The translations under genes were made by a program, and so were the position numbers. This document shows, piece after piece, positions 1 to 12,335 of a stretch of 64,000 nt of DNA. The stretch's first letter is position 1, and every line of letters begins with the position of its first letter. A model generated the notes under the pieces. It worked only from the letters and a program-made list of their open reading frames with translations, was not told the DNA's origin and ran no database searches. Source of the stretch: Anseranas semipalmata (Eukaryota; Chordata; Aves; Anseriformes; Anseranatidae); assembly GCA_013399115.1 (NCBI GenBank), contig VXAA01001428.1, positions 406,039-470,038 on the forward strand. The letters are read 5' to 3'.

Positions 1-340
1 CTGGGCAACCTGTTCCAGTGCCTCACCACCCTCTAAGTGAAGAATTTCCTACTGACATCTAAATCTAAATCTCCCCTCTTTTAGTTTAAAACTGTTCCCA
101 CTTCTCTGCCTGTGCCTATCTCTGTCTGCCTTTGTAAAAAGTCCCTCTCCATCTTTTTTATAAGCCACCTTTAAGTACTGGAAGGCCACAATGAGGTCTC
201 CCTGGATGAAGCCTTCTCTTTTCCAGGCTGAACATCCCCAGCTCTCAGCCTTTTTTCATAGGAGAGGTGCTTCAGCCCTCTGATCATCTTTGTGGCCCCA
301 TTCACTACTATCCTTAGAGATCTACTGTTAAGCTAGTTCA
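1..340 (-). mobile_element. CR1 LINE fragment, cut by window start
   Basis: The stretch reads as the reverse complement of the end of the CR1 second reading frame. The opening bases match the antisense of the conserved RHWNRLP-like region (cctgttccagtgcctcacc). Further in are the antisense of the '[11 protein letters not shown]'-like block (aatgaggtctccct, about 190-205) and of the 'SLEKRRL' region (ttttccaggctgaacatccc, about 222-240). The 3' tail of the element lies outside the window. The right boundary near 340 is approximate, where the similarity fades. Many substitutions and no open frame mark it as a dead copy. CR1 encodes a reverse transcriptase and endonuclease and moves by target-primed reverse transcription, leaving 5'-truncated copies such as this. 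Confidence 0.85.
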
Positions 341-1385
341 TCACCAAGCATAGCATGAACCTGTTTATCTCACAGTTGGACAATTTGTCCAGAAGGATGC
401 TGTATTGGGCATTGCCATTCAAGAAGAAAAAGAATCAGGTGACTGTTCAAGTTACTTGAATTAATGAAAATAGGTTGTTTTTATATTCTTATCCCATGTT
501 AATTTGTCCTGCTTCAGCCTCTTCTTGAAGAGATGATGTATTCCCTCTTAAAGATACAATATTGGTAATTAGGAAGTATCTGGACAGGGGCTCAAAGCAA
601 TGTTTCTTGTTACTTTGAGGAAGAACTCCCAGGCTGTTTGAAACTGGCCTTTATTGCTGTCAACTAAACCCTTACCCTTTCAACTTATATTTGCCAACAG
701 CATGCCATCTTTCTTCTTTAAGAAACTGTCAGTAGCTTCCTTACAGTTGCTGACCTCATTTTTTTGAGGGGCCAGCACAATTATGCAAACTAAAGCAAGT
801 AGCTTTCAGTGATTTATAAAAGTTAGAAAGAATGTTGTCTTCAGGAAAGAGAAAATATTCTCCACAAATTGTTCCAGAAAAAAAATGAGATCAGCACTTT
901 CAGATGGACTACACAGGGCAACCCTTTGTACAGTCTACAAGCTATCAGATTATGAGAGGGTTTAACAGGAGAGCATTCTTCAGGAAGTGGAAACTGTGAG
1001 CTTGATTCTCCTTATGCAGCAGAAGCAACCCAAATTTGGTCTCATATAACTTGGTTAAATGTCTTAAAAGCATGATGCAGGGGTGGGACATATCCCTACT
1101 GGGTATGATTGGCTAGGAGTGCACAAAGGTCCTTTGAATTGGGCATGCTCGAACAGGATAGTGGAGGATCAGAAGATGTATGATAAACAGAAAGGGAGTG
1201 TACCCTTCAGTGTGTGTCTCTTTTAACCTCTTATTCCCTCTAGTCAAAGCTAACAGTAGAGCACATCCCATCCTGCCATATCTGAATCTGGTTGTACCAT
1301 GATCTTCAAGAGGTGCTGATATTGTCAGCTATTGCAGAGGTTCTAAAGATAGCTGACAAGAGCTGACAGCAAAATTTACTACCAC
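341..1385. other. Unassigned AT-rich non-coding sequence
   Basis: I see no open frame of note, no recognisable repeat and no RNA gene here. The base composition matches the rest of the window. Confidence 0.6.
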
Positions 1386-1476
1386 TCCCCTTTCCCTTTC
1401 CTTTCCCTTTCCCTTTCCCTTTCCCTTTCCCTTTCCCTTTCCCTTTCCCTTTCCCTTTCCCTTTCCCTTTCCCTTT
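1386..1476. repeat. (TTTCCC)n hexanucleotide microsatellite
   Basis: About 15 nearly perfect copies of a TTTCCC hexamer run on the plus strand, with one shorter TTTCC unit near the left end. The minus strand is therefore pure purine (GGGAAA)n. A minus-strand frame through it encodes alternating Arg-Glu and is an artefact of the repeat. Such mirror-symmetric purine/pyrimidine tracts can form triplex DNA and are prone to length change. Confidence 0.97.
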
Positions 1477-2773
1477 TTGAAATCTTTTTCAAGGTAGATT
1501 TCTGATTACCTGTTGATCCCGAGACTAGAGTCCTTGTACTTATCCAACAACAATTTAGATTTATGGCCTCTTTCATTTGGCTTGAATTTGGCAAGCAACA
1601 TGTATGTGTTTTAGAGGTGTTTCTTGGCTTTTTTATCCTACATATTATATTGCAAATAATTCTCTGACTATTCTTAAAACAAAAACAAAAATAATCAGAA
1701 AAAATTACACCACAGAACAACACAACAACAACAAATCTCTAGCCCCTAAAATTATCTTATAAGGAAATCTACAGTATAATATATAGACTGTGCCTCAAAA
1801 ATCAGTAGTATAGAAGAAAAGCTTTGCCACAGACATTTAGTTCAAATTGCCTCTGCTACTTTTTGTCAATTTTAAAGAATCAGGACACCAGAGATAGAAA
1901 AGTTAGCTACATACAATAATGCCATATTCCCTGTTCACAAATGGGAGGAACTGGGAGGTTAGAAACAGTAGCCAATTAAAGAAAGGAAAAGTGAGTCTAC
2001 CCATCACTAAAGAACTCTGTTAATGATAATAATGAGCCATGATGAAAGCTGTTTCCATGGGAAATCAGATTACTTCCAAGCACATAAGTCTGTTCTTGTT
2101 ATGTTCATTTTTGCTCAGATCTAATACGTAGGAATGCCAGAGCTATCCATTTTGACTTTTCTAGTCTCAAAATAGGGATTCTGTGAGGATTTTTCATTTA
2201 ATCATTAGCAGAAGGATGTATAATAAGAAAAATCTGAAGAAGCTCTTCCATGAAATACAGAAATGAAACAAATAAACTTTTTTTTTTTTTTTTTCCAACT
2301 GTGATTCGTATTCTAGGGAAATAGAATCATTTTGTCTGTCTTTAATATTATTGAATAATATTATTTCCTAGAAGCCTAACTGATATTATTGTAACAGTGA
2401 GATTCTCAGAAGTCTGTGTTGGCAGTAAGTAGTATGCAATCTAACTAACAAATACGTCTGCATCTGAAAAGGATAGTCAATGGTACTGTGCTAACAGGCA
2501 TCACAATGCTAAGTAAAAATTGTCTGGAATTTGTCTGGAATGAAGTGCATTTGTTTTAGGCAGTGGCTTGTCCTCACTCCCATGTCCTTGGTACATGTTC
2601 TAAATCTTATTAAAATAACCAGAACATCATGACATTTTTTTTTTTTTTTTACATTGCAGCCATGTTAAAATATGTCTCTTTGAGAAATGTGTTCAAATGT
2701 AATTAAGGCTAAAGAGCTATCTTGTAAATAGCCAGGCCCAGTTAGTTCTTTTCATGCCAGTTCCTCTACAATC
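1477..2773. other. Unassigned non-coding sequence with T tracts
   Basis: No gene or recognisable mobile element is seen. Poly-T tracts lie at 2278-2296 and 2635-2650, and an AT-only palindrome lies at 2343-2363. Confidence 0.6.
2343..2363. repeat. AT-rich perfect palindrome
   Basis: Two perfect 10-base arms (taatattatt and its reverse complement) surround a single g. The stem is entirely A-T, so it could extrude as a cruciform under supercoiling but would be weak as RNA. No function is claimed. Confidence 0.8.
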
Positions 2774-2951
2774 AAAAAGAAAAGAAAAGAAAAGAAAAGA
2801 AAAGAAAAGAAAAGAAAAGAAAAGAAAAGAAAAGAAAAGAAAAGAAAAGAAAAGAAAAGAAAAGAAAGGAAAGGAAAGGAAAGGAAAGGAAAGGAAAGGA
2901 AAGGAAAAGAAAAGAAAAGAAAAGAAAAGAAAAGAAAAGAAAAGGAAAAAA
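2774..2951. repeat. (AAAGA)n / (AAAGG)n pentanucleotide array
   Basis: A block of about 175 bp is built of 5-bp purine units. The outer parts are AAAGA-type units. A central block at about 2866-2905 switches to AAAGG units and then returns to AAAGA. A plus-strand frame through it codes a Lys/Glu/Arg repeat and is not a gene. The blockwise switch suggests expansion of a variant unit inside the array. Confidence 0.97.
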
Positions 2952-5900
2952 TAAGATCAGAAAAGTATGTTCAGATATATGTTTATTCTTAACAGGTTTT
3001 CTTCCATGCTTTACATAAGGGAAAATCAGGGAAACTGACTGCAGTTAATAACAGTTTGTGTTTTCTCTTCTTTACCTGTTGCAAGAGACTTGCTGGGTTA
3101 TAGATTTGAAAACTAAGCCAAACAAAACCAAACAGCAGAATGGCACTTCAGTGGCATTGCATTACCCTGGAATGTCACTGGGGGAACTGAGGTCTACCCT
3201 AAAACCTCAGTTGTATGTATATTTAAATCTGTATATGTCAGCCTTGATAACTTATTATTCTGCCTTTGTTTTCAAATAACGTCAGTTCTCCATTTGCAAG
3301 CACATCGTGCCTTGCATGCAAGAAAGTACTTAGATACGAATTCAAGTTTCATTTCCTGAGACTGAGAACGCAAAGAAAATACAGATACAAAACTACATAG
3401 AAGAACAATAAGGTTTTCCTTTCACTTTTAAATGCCTTTATATCAATGTATCCTCACTAGTATAAGGGGAACCTCATTGGTTGTGAGGGGAGTGTCCTTT
3501 GGATTCTGTATTTTCCTACAAAATATGACTTAGATATTTCCCTCTCTAACCTCCCATATTTATTGTCATACACTGAGCTGGTGATGCAAGCCATGGGCAG
3601 CAGCAGACTTTTCAAATTGTAAAGTGCAAATGTCAACTTGGTCAATTTTCAGGTACTGTTATGTAAAGGTAGGTATGATTTTATTTGGTGGTTTGTTTTT
3701 TGTTGTTGTTGCTGTTTTTGTTTTCTTTTGTTGTTGTTGTTTTTATTTTGTTCACAGAAGTAACATATTCAAGAATCACACTCATCATTCCATCTTGAAA
3801 ATATCAACACAGGAAATGACAGATGTGACTCAATTACTCATTGGTCTTTCAACTTTATGTTGTTATCTATTTACTGAGAACCTTGAACAGGGAATAGAAT
3901 AAAAACATCATAAAAATACTCAGGGCAACTACTGAATATGTCTAGACTTCATATTGAAGTGCAGTGTATATCTAAAAGTTTTAATATAGTGAAACTATTC
4001 CTAAGGACCCTGCAGTAGTCCTTGTTCATACTGACATCAGTTTAAACAAGGATTTGTTTGGATGAAGAATCAGAAGGTTGTAGAATGTAACCAAAAATGT
4101 CTCCTGCTGATTCAATGCCAATGTTAGACCATTGCCATTACTTTTTTTAATGTATTTTTTTGATTTCTCAAAAAAAATCCTAATATTTCATAGATTCCAT
4201 CTGATTCCTGTATTCTACACGAGTCCTATTATGCAAGAAAAATGACACTAATGCAATTATTTTTGAAATGTTAGAAGGGGTCCTGATTTGTCATGTTATA
4301 TAACTTTTTTTTTTTTTTTTTATATAGAGCCCCAGAAATTTCTACACTTCTTATTCTTGGCCTTTCTGTTAAAAAAATTGATTTTATCATGCTTAATCAG
4401 ACCAGTGCTTCACTGAAACCATGACACTGTCCCATCTGTAACCAAGACCAACTGGTTCAGTGTCTGTACACATCTTCTCGACTATTAAGGTATGACTGGA
4501 CCTTAAAACTCATTAAGTGTTAACATTACTAGTCTCTGCTTTATGTCCAAAACAGTATTTCAAATACTCACTGTCTATAAAGCACCAGCTTCTTACTCTA
4601 GCTTTTCCAAAATGGTAGTCATTAAAAACAAAATTAGAAGTGGTGAAGAAATCAAGATGGTATTCAGTTTACTGTGTTTTGCATGGACTTAAGAAATCAT
4701 TAGTTAACAAGTATGGGTGCTCTCAGGAGACTGGACTCTGCTGTCAGACTGGTGAGCAGTAAAATACAGTACTAAGTTTCTGATTACACATTTTTTCCTG
4801 ATTATGGTTAATGCCATCTAGCTAAAGTGCTTTAGGTGATTTATACAGAATTATGTATATTTAGGTTTTGCTAAGGTTTTAGTAAGTTCGTATGGGATAC
4901 AAACTTCCAAGAAAGCACACAAGATTTTGAGTGGAACTGATAAAGTTAGTACCTATCCAAATGGGGCCTGTTTGAACAGCCCTAAAATCCATGTATGTGG
5001 TATGGCTTGGTATATATCTCTCTGCAGGACAAAACAGCTTGTTCAGCAGCACTGAAGTTGACATTTCTGATCACCCTAAACTGACATGTCAGTTCTTGCT
5101 AGCTCAGAAGGTAATTCATATACCTCCAAGGAATGAAGTTGAAAATCAAATGAAGATTGTTTGTTTCATCAGATACAAAGAAGGATCCATGTAGTATCTC
5201 CAAAAACAGATATAGACAATACAGATGCTTATTTTGCCATCTACTGGTTCTCATTTTACTTATGAACAATAAATAATAGTTATTTTTCTGTACATTTTCT
5301 TTGCAAGAATTTTCAGAAGTTGTAAGTAGAAAACAGTTGCTACTTTTACTCAGTATATAATATATATTTAATCTGGATAAAATTCTGCAACATTTTATTT
5401 TTAGTCACTCCATTGTTGCTAAATACAATAGTGCCCTGCTAGTGAATAAAATATTAATTTCACTCTTTTTTATGTACTCATTGCCAGTACTTCCTGGATA
5501 TCTTTAACAGATTATTACTTTGGAAACTTTGTCATGCATTTTCTTAACAGAAAAGGGATAAGCAATTCCATAACATCAAATAATATAGTAGGAAAGCTGC
5601 ATTCCATCCTGGCTGAAATGATAATTTATGCAGTGCTCTGACTGTATCAATAGGCCTTAAAGGAGAAAGAAATAAGGAGAGAGGGAGGGAAAAGGAGAAA
5701 CCAAAGCCTATTCCAAACATCAAACAATAATTGCAGCTGAAGACAAGCACCTGAATTTCTGCCACAAAGGGAGAACAGCTTTGCCAGGAGTGTTGCAATG
5801 GCCATTTGGCATTTAAGCTGTCGGCCCTGCAGCATGTAATCACAGGGTGTATTTAAGTTCTCCAGCAATTGCAAGTCTACTAAAATGTAGTATTCTGACA

Positions 5901-7027
5901 TCCATCAAGCTGAAGGAATGACAGGTAAAAAATACATATGAATATAAATTGCGTTCTTCCTGAGGATGCTTTTTGTAATAAAAAATGATTGAGCTTGCAT
6001 TTGAGTGAGTTTTTTTCATTCTTCTTCATTACAATCCTTGAACTCACTTGGTAACAATAACACAGTGTAATTGTTTTAAGAAGCTATTTTGAGTATTTAG
6101 CTTCATAACAACTACCTGTGCACTAGGCAGAGAGAAATTTTCTGCTGCTGCAGTAAAAGAATCACTGTGCCTTTGAAAAGTGCATGCCATTTCTCTCAAC
6201 TGTCAAACTGTTTCGGGGATGGTGGTGACAGATTTGGAAACCACAGCTGTCCTTCTTTCCTGTTCCTTTGGAAGCTATCTCTGCTAAGAGCAATAACCTT
6301 TTCTTCCTTCATGTGATGACATTCCCAGAAGAAATATTGTTTATGCTCTGGCTTCCAGGTCATAGAAGAAAGTCACTGAGTGGCCTATGTGGAAAAACCT
6401 GAAGAAGTGAAATGAAATAGCAGTGTAGTGGTGACATAGCGTAGAAACCCCATGTCATAGGTAAGTAGCAGTTAAGCCTCGGCTTACCTCTACCATTGCG
6501 GTCTTGTTGTAAGCTCATCTTCAGGAGCTAAGAGATTGAGGTCCCTGTCCAGCACAACATTGACATATAAGCTTAATGTTAATTCTACTGAGTCAACAAC
6601 AGTGTTCATGTCATACAAAAGCTTTCCAGCTGGGAGTCTCAAGCAGGCAGTGCTATACAGGCGGAATGTTGAAGAATGGTATAAAAACAGTTTTAAGCCA
6701 CGTAATCAGTAAAATCCATTCCACTGTAGGCTGAAACATGATTTTTCTCTTTCTTGTGGAAATGCCTTCCTTGAAACATATTTTCCTCGGCTTCATCTCA
6801 GAAGTGACACAGGGAAAAGTTTGTAGTTCAGACCTTAAGAATATCCTTTATTTCAATACCTGCAAACATATTGAACAAAACAAAGTTGTGCTGGAATTCA
6901 ATATCCAAGTTGGAGCCATGTGGAAACAGCTGAACAAGAATATTGGAAGCAGCCTAAACTAAGTAATGTTTTTATTCTCTCAGACTGAATATATCTTGTT
7001 TCCCTGGTTATAATAGCCTGAATATTT
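2952..7027. other. Unassigned non-coding sequence
   Basis: About 4 kb contains no supported gene. Short frames at 3058-3279, 3624-3902, 5544-5901 and 6738-6962 show no domain, signal peptide or family resemblance and have the length expected by chance. A T tract lies at 4305-4321, and GTT-rich stretches lie near 3690-3750. Confidence 0.6.
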
Positions 7028-7125
7028 CACAGATTCACAGAATTGTAGGGGTTGGAAGGGACCTCCAGAGATCATTGGGTCCAACCCCCCTGCCACAGCA
7101 GGTTCCCTAGAGCAGGTAAAATTTC
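7028..7125 (-). mobile_element. CR1 LINE 3' tail, short copy
   Basis: The sequence reads as a reverse-complemented avian CR1 3' end. It begins with the antisense of the terminal repeat (cacagattcacagaattg). This is followed by ggttggaagggacctccaga and gatcattgggtccaacccc, the classic CR1 3' untranslated segment. Only about 100 bp remains, a strongly 5'-truncated insertion. The break near 7125 is approximate. Confidence 0.92.
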
Positions 7126-10100
7126 TGCACAGAATTTTACTGGATCTTGGAGATGTAGTTTAAACAGTTATATCTTGACTAATTTTGTTGAAAGTTGTAT
7201 ATAATGATACAAAAATGAATGCTCTGTATCTGGATTGTTCACCCAATTCAAAATCACAAAATCTCTCCACCGTTCATGCAAACTTGATTCAAGATTACAG
7301 CCATTTAACTGAGTTTACAAGTAAACGTACAGCTAAAATAATGTCTCCATATTAAACTACTGCTGCAAGCATTATGAGAGTATCTGCATCAAGGCATGCC
7401 AAAATGAAGATTCAGGACCATCCACTGTAACATTTGTCTTGAAGATCAAGCAGATAGTAAGTGCCCAGCCTCAACGACATACTTCAAGATTTATGTAATG
7501 AGAGGAACACTTGAAGACTCAAAGGATTTGGGGATTAAGTACAGTGTGAAAATAAAAGACACATCTTGTGTCCCAAAGTGCATAGAAAGTAGAGCTTGAG
7601 AGCAGTCACAGGTACCCCAGAACAAGACTGAGGCCAGGTTCTGGGCTTGCCTAGGGGAATAGAAGTGTTAATTCAGTGTAACAGCTAGAAAACATCTACA
7701 AGCAAGGCTGCAATGGAGACATGAAAGGAATTTAAGGCTACTTCTCTGATAAAAAAAAAATATGAAGAAAGGAAGAAAGAAAGATAATATTAAGTGCAGG
7801 GTAAGAGGCCACATACAGTCATAGCTGGATATTCCTGTGGGGGAAGGAGGAAAGAAAAGCAGGCCCACATGAAGAGGTGCCCTGAAATTAGTCTTCAAGC
7901 AAAAAATCTGTGCTGACTGCTGATCTGAGATGGTTTATTCCCCATCTCTAGTGGTTCAGTTTACAAATCTCAGCTGGGCCCATTTGGTATTTATCCTTTC
8001 TCTAGGGAGAGAAGGGAAAAAACAGTGTACAGGCTTCCCAGTCTTTGAAAGCCCAAAATAATAGCTGTTACACTTCATATTGGCTGACCTCTGCGAGTGA
8101 GGACATGCCTCCAACTGGCTCAACTATTTTCTCAGTGCAGATGTCACTGTGTTGCACATACTTGTTACTGGAGGAAGCTTCATGCACATCTTAATAATCA
8201 GGACTCCAATGAAAGCAGCTTTCATTTTCATGAGAAGATTCCTTACAAACTGCACCTGGCAAATGAAGATTTGTTGTGAGTCCACTGAGTTTAGATTGTG
8301 TGACACTGCTAAACTTAACAAATGGTATTACTTCATAAACTAAACATACATTTTATTCTAGTAATGCATCAGAAGATGATGACTTAAGACTGTTCTCCAA
8401 ATAACTCTGCAGACACTATAAAATGATTACTTCAAGATATGAAAGCATAAGAAAGACTGTTCTTTATAGCCTGTGTTACAGAGTTTACAACAGGACTTTA
8501 ACTGCATGAGGTTTACCCATTTTCTGTGAACTTCAGAACTGTGACAATAAATGTGGCTTAAAAATTAAGATGGACTTTTGTCATAAGGTATGGAACCTCT
8601 GTCTGCTTAAGACCTCATCTCTCCTTGACAGCACATCAGCCATTATAGTAGAGGCTGGGATCAAGTTTAGTAATGCTATGTGATAAAAAAGAGAGGAAAA
8701 AATGCATGATAAAAATGAAATTGGCTTCAAAAGAGAAGTGCTTCTTACTCCAAAATGCATCACTGCCTGGGCCATTTCAAGGAAAAAGGAAGGCAAATTA
8801 AAGGAATATAAGGCTTGTTCTTCTATGCATGATGCCAAAGGTGTTACTACTTAGGTTAGCAGCTTTACAAGAAAACAGCTCTGAGACCTTGTGGAGCCCC
8901 TAAACTTGTGGATGGTTTTCAAAGGGAGGGTGATGGAAGAGACATACCAAACATTGCCTTAGTGGTAGGTTATATTTGAGGTCTCAGTCCACAAAAATTT
9001 AAAAGAGGCTTGGAAGCTTCATTAACATTTGTGTATGGTATAGCTGGACCGTAGATAATAATGCTGGGAGCAGAATGAAGTGGAGCCTCATGAACCTGGG
9101 GTTGTGGGGTGTCAGTCTTCTACAGGTACTGGTCAGAAGAATAAGTCTAGTTTGAAGCTGCCATATGGTCACCTCATACATTTCCAAGTCCTGACAGCAG
9201 CTGGTGTGAGATTCAAATTTATTTTTGTCCAAGACTCTGTACTGCAATTGAGATACAAGAGGCCAGAACTAAAGGGTGCTGAGTTCTTTCAGCTCCAACC
9301 AAACACAGCAGAAGTTGAAATTATGTGGTTTGGTCCTTTTGGAGATATCAGCTGAACATCTTGTGGGAGAACTACGCAGCAGATCATGCTGCTCTGTGTA
9401 TTATGCATCTTGGAAACATAAGTTTAATGTTGTGCAGGAATACTGAAACAGGACAGAAAGCTAAACAGTCATTCCCCACACTCAGCCATTTCATCAGCTT
9501 TCTGCTGTTGTTACAGATGGTTTGACTAAGAACAGAGAGGAAGGAGTCTGAGCACCCCTCCTACAGGAAAACCTACAATGCACCATAATGGAGAAGGAAA
9601 TCTCTGCAAACTCTTTTAGAGGATTCTTCTCAGTCATTCCAAATGGGGAGGGGAGGAGGCAAGGTTTTCCTTCCTGTAAGGTGACACAACAAATTCCTGT
9701 GGATATCAGCTACAGACCGACATCAGAGTGATCCCAGACAATCAACTGCGGACCAAACCATTCAGCCTTAGAGGTATCTAGCAAACTTTTGCATGAAAGA
9801 TAATTCCTGGGGAGAAGCCTTAGAAATAATCAAACACATAATCCTATTATGAAAGAAGTCCCTTGTAATCTTTTAAGGTTAAATGACATAAAGGCCCTCA
9901 CAGAAAACAAAACAAATAATCTGGAAATTGTTTCTGGCCTGCACACACAACAAGCTGCTGTCTAGCTGCTAATATTGGTGGCACGAGATGGGGAAGAAAA
10001 ATATTCCTATGAAAAGAACACCTATAGGATTGCAGGCAGAAATTTTAGCAAAAGAACGGAACTCTTGTAGATCTGCTATGCACAAAAAGAAAATTTGTTC

Positions 10101-11678
10101 TCTGGATTACAGACTAGGAGAGGTGTATGGATTGCTAAAACCTGTTAGAGTTTCAGGTACATACGATGCTCTGAACTGAAAATACTCCACAGTTTATTTG
10201 CTCGACATGAACAGTACTCATGCTATTCCTAACCAACCATGGTTTGGTGTGTCTCAAGAAGGGTGAAACTGCATATCTTTGAATGAAATAATGAAATGAA
10301 AGTGAAATAAAATGAAATAAATGAATACTTCTGGAATAAAATGAAAGATGCTGCAATGTGAGTGACAGTTCAAAAAGAAAGAGAAAACCTAAAAATGCTT
10401 ACTTGAAAGGGTGGACATGAGAAATGTGCAAACGCTGTGTGAAACAAGTGAAATGGAATGTATTCTTCTGAAAGAAAAGGCTATCTGCAATGTGAAGACT
10501 TGTCCATTCATAACATGCAGCACTGGACGGTGATAAACCCAGTGTTATTTACAAAAACAGTATCATTGTTGCCTTACTGCTTCATCTGGTTCTTTCCATT
10601 TGTTGATTCCTGTAGACTGCAAGGCATGTGCGGCTAGGGTCATAATTTTCTTCTGTTTGTCACAATGTAGAGCTGAGGGATTCTGGCACTGTAGCAGGGC
10701 TCTTAAGAGCCCTGGCAAACAGCAACAGCACCAAACAATAACAAAATACTGCATATGGCAGAAATACTGTTGTTGGATGACTATATGTTTAATTGAGAAG
10801 ACAGTAAATATTTTTCTTAACTTTTATTTATTTTTTAATTAATTTTAATGAAATGAATGGTATTACCAACACGAGTAAATTAAAAGAGCTGCACAGAAAG
10901 GATTTATGGCCACCTTCACATCACAGACATGAAGTTCAGGAGTTCCTTGAATTATTTTGAGGGAAACAGGTAAATGGAAATTGTGTTTATTGTAATTAAT
11001 GAAATGATAACTGGAATCAGTGCAGGTACTCTTTAATGAATGGTAAAGGAACTGAAGACACAAAGGGGTAATACACACTCAAAGGGTGAACACGGGAAGG
11101 AAGAATTGTCTAAAGTAAGCAAATGGTTGACAGAAAGTAAATTATATTAAGTAATGAAACAGACAGATAGATGATGAAGAAAGAAAAAAAAAAAAGAGAG
11201 AGAGGAGTTTTGAAGGAAGAACAATCAGAAAGTAAAGCCTGTTAGGCAGTTAACAGAATCAATCTTTGAAAACATTTAAGATGTCTGTCTTTCAAAAGAA
11301 GACACTGAAATTAAATAAATTGAGCATGGAGTACTTGGCAATCAATTAAAAAAAAAACAGCATAACTAAAGTAATACTAGAGGTTATTTGAAAAAGGAAA
11401 AACAGTCAAAGACATTTGCAAAGAAAGAAGTGGGAAACACAAAAAAGATTCAAACCATTGTTGCTGTAGCTTAGTATTAGAAAGAAAAGAAGCAGACTGA
11501 TCATGTTTTACAGCATTGTAATCTGAAAAAAACATGTTCAGCAACTAAGTGTAAAAAATGTACAGACCACAAACTATAGGTGATAGATGAAGCACACAAA
11601 ACAAATGTGGGCTGTGTTACACAAAGAACTATTTTTCAAGCTACAAAACCATATTTGATTTGGTGGCACACTTACATT
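7126..11678. other. Unassigned non-coding sequence
   Basis: About 4.5 kb has no gene I can support. Overlapping short frames on both strands around 8097-8343, 8999-9525, 10153-10356 and 10563-10842 are mutually incompatible and show no recognisable domain. A/G-rich runs occur near 7750-7790 and 11178-11205. No mobile element was recognised. Confidence 0.6.
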
Positions 11679-11776
11679 AAAATGTAGTATTCAAACACTG
11701 TCTTTGAAAGAATGTATCTGAGATTTGAAAATGTAGTATTCAAACACCCTCTTTGAAAGAATATATCTGAGATTTG
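11679..11776. repeat. Two-copy 49-bp tandem duplication
   Basis: The unit at 11679-11727 is repeated directly at 11728-11776. The copies are equal in length and differ at 3 of 49 positions by my count (tg to cc in the middle, g to a further on). No low-complexity sequence is involved, so this is a genuine local duplication and fairly recent. Confidence 0.95.
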
Positions 11777-12275
11777 ATCAAGCATTTCTGTGGAGGATAT
11801 TAACTTAATATATAAGAGGATGGTAAGAACAGAGTTGATATCCTGCATCAGACTGACGGTCCATGTAACTGAGAACTCTCTGACTGTCCATCAAAGCCAC
11901 TCAGTTCAAGAATAATAGGACTAAAGCAAGTACTGAGTAATACTTTCTCTATATGTATGCAGTATGGATTCATTTGCTGGCATAACGATGCTTCTGTTTT
12001 ATTCTCCATTTCTTTCCTGATTGTGTTTCTATTTTGCTTGCTTGTGTTATTTATTTAATTTTAATTTTATTATGTGCCACAGACAATCACTGGGTAGACA
12101 TTTTTCAGAGAATTTAACTTGGTGGTTCTCTTTTCTGACCAGTAATAGCTAACTCAAAGGCCAGCTGTTTTTCTCCTGAATACCCTTAGGAAGAATTTGG
12201 TGATGTACAGTCCTACAGGAAGGCCTATTATTTACCCAAGTAGCTTTGTGAAGATTCTTGGAGAATACTCACAGC

Positions 12276-12335
12276 TGTTTTTGTTTGTTTGTTTGTTTGT
12301 TTGTTTTGTTTTGTTTTGTTTGTTTGTTTGTTTTT
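12276..12335. repeat. (GTTT)n / (GTTTT)n microsatellite
   Basis: Runs of GTTT units flank a central GTTTT block. The minus-strand frames crossing it encode Asn-Lys-Gln-Thr repeats and are repeat artefacts. Confidence 0.95.

Noticed and set aside
1379..1723. Minus-strand frame with a long Arg-Glu repeat
   Set aside because: Produced by the TTTCCC hexanucleotide repeat; the rest shows no domain.
2754..2954. Lys-rich plus-strand frame
   Set aside because: It is the translation of the pentanucleotide array.
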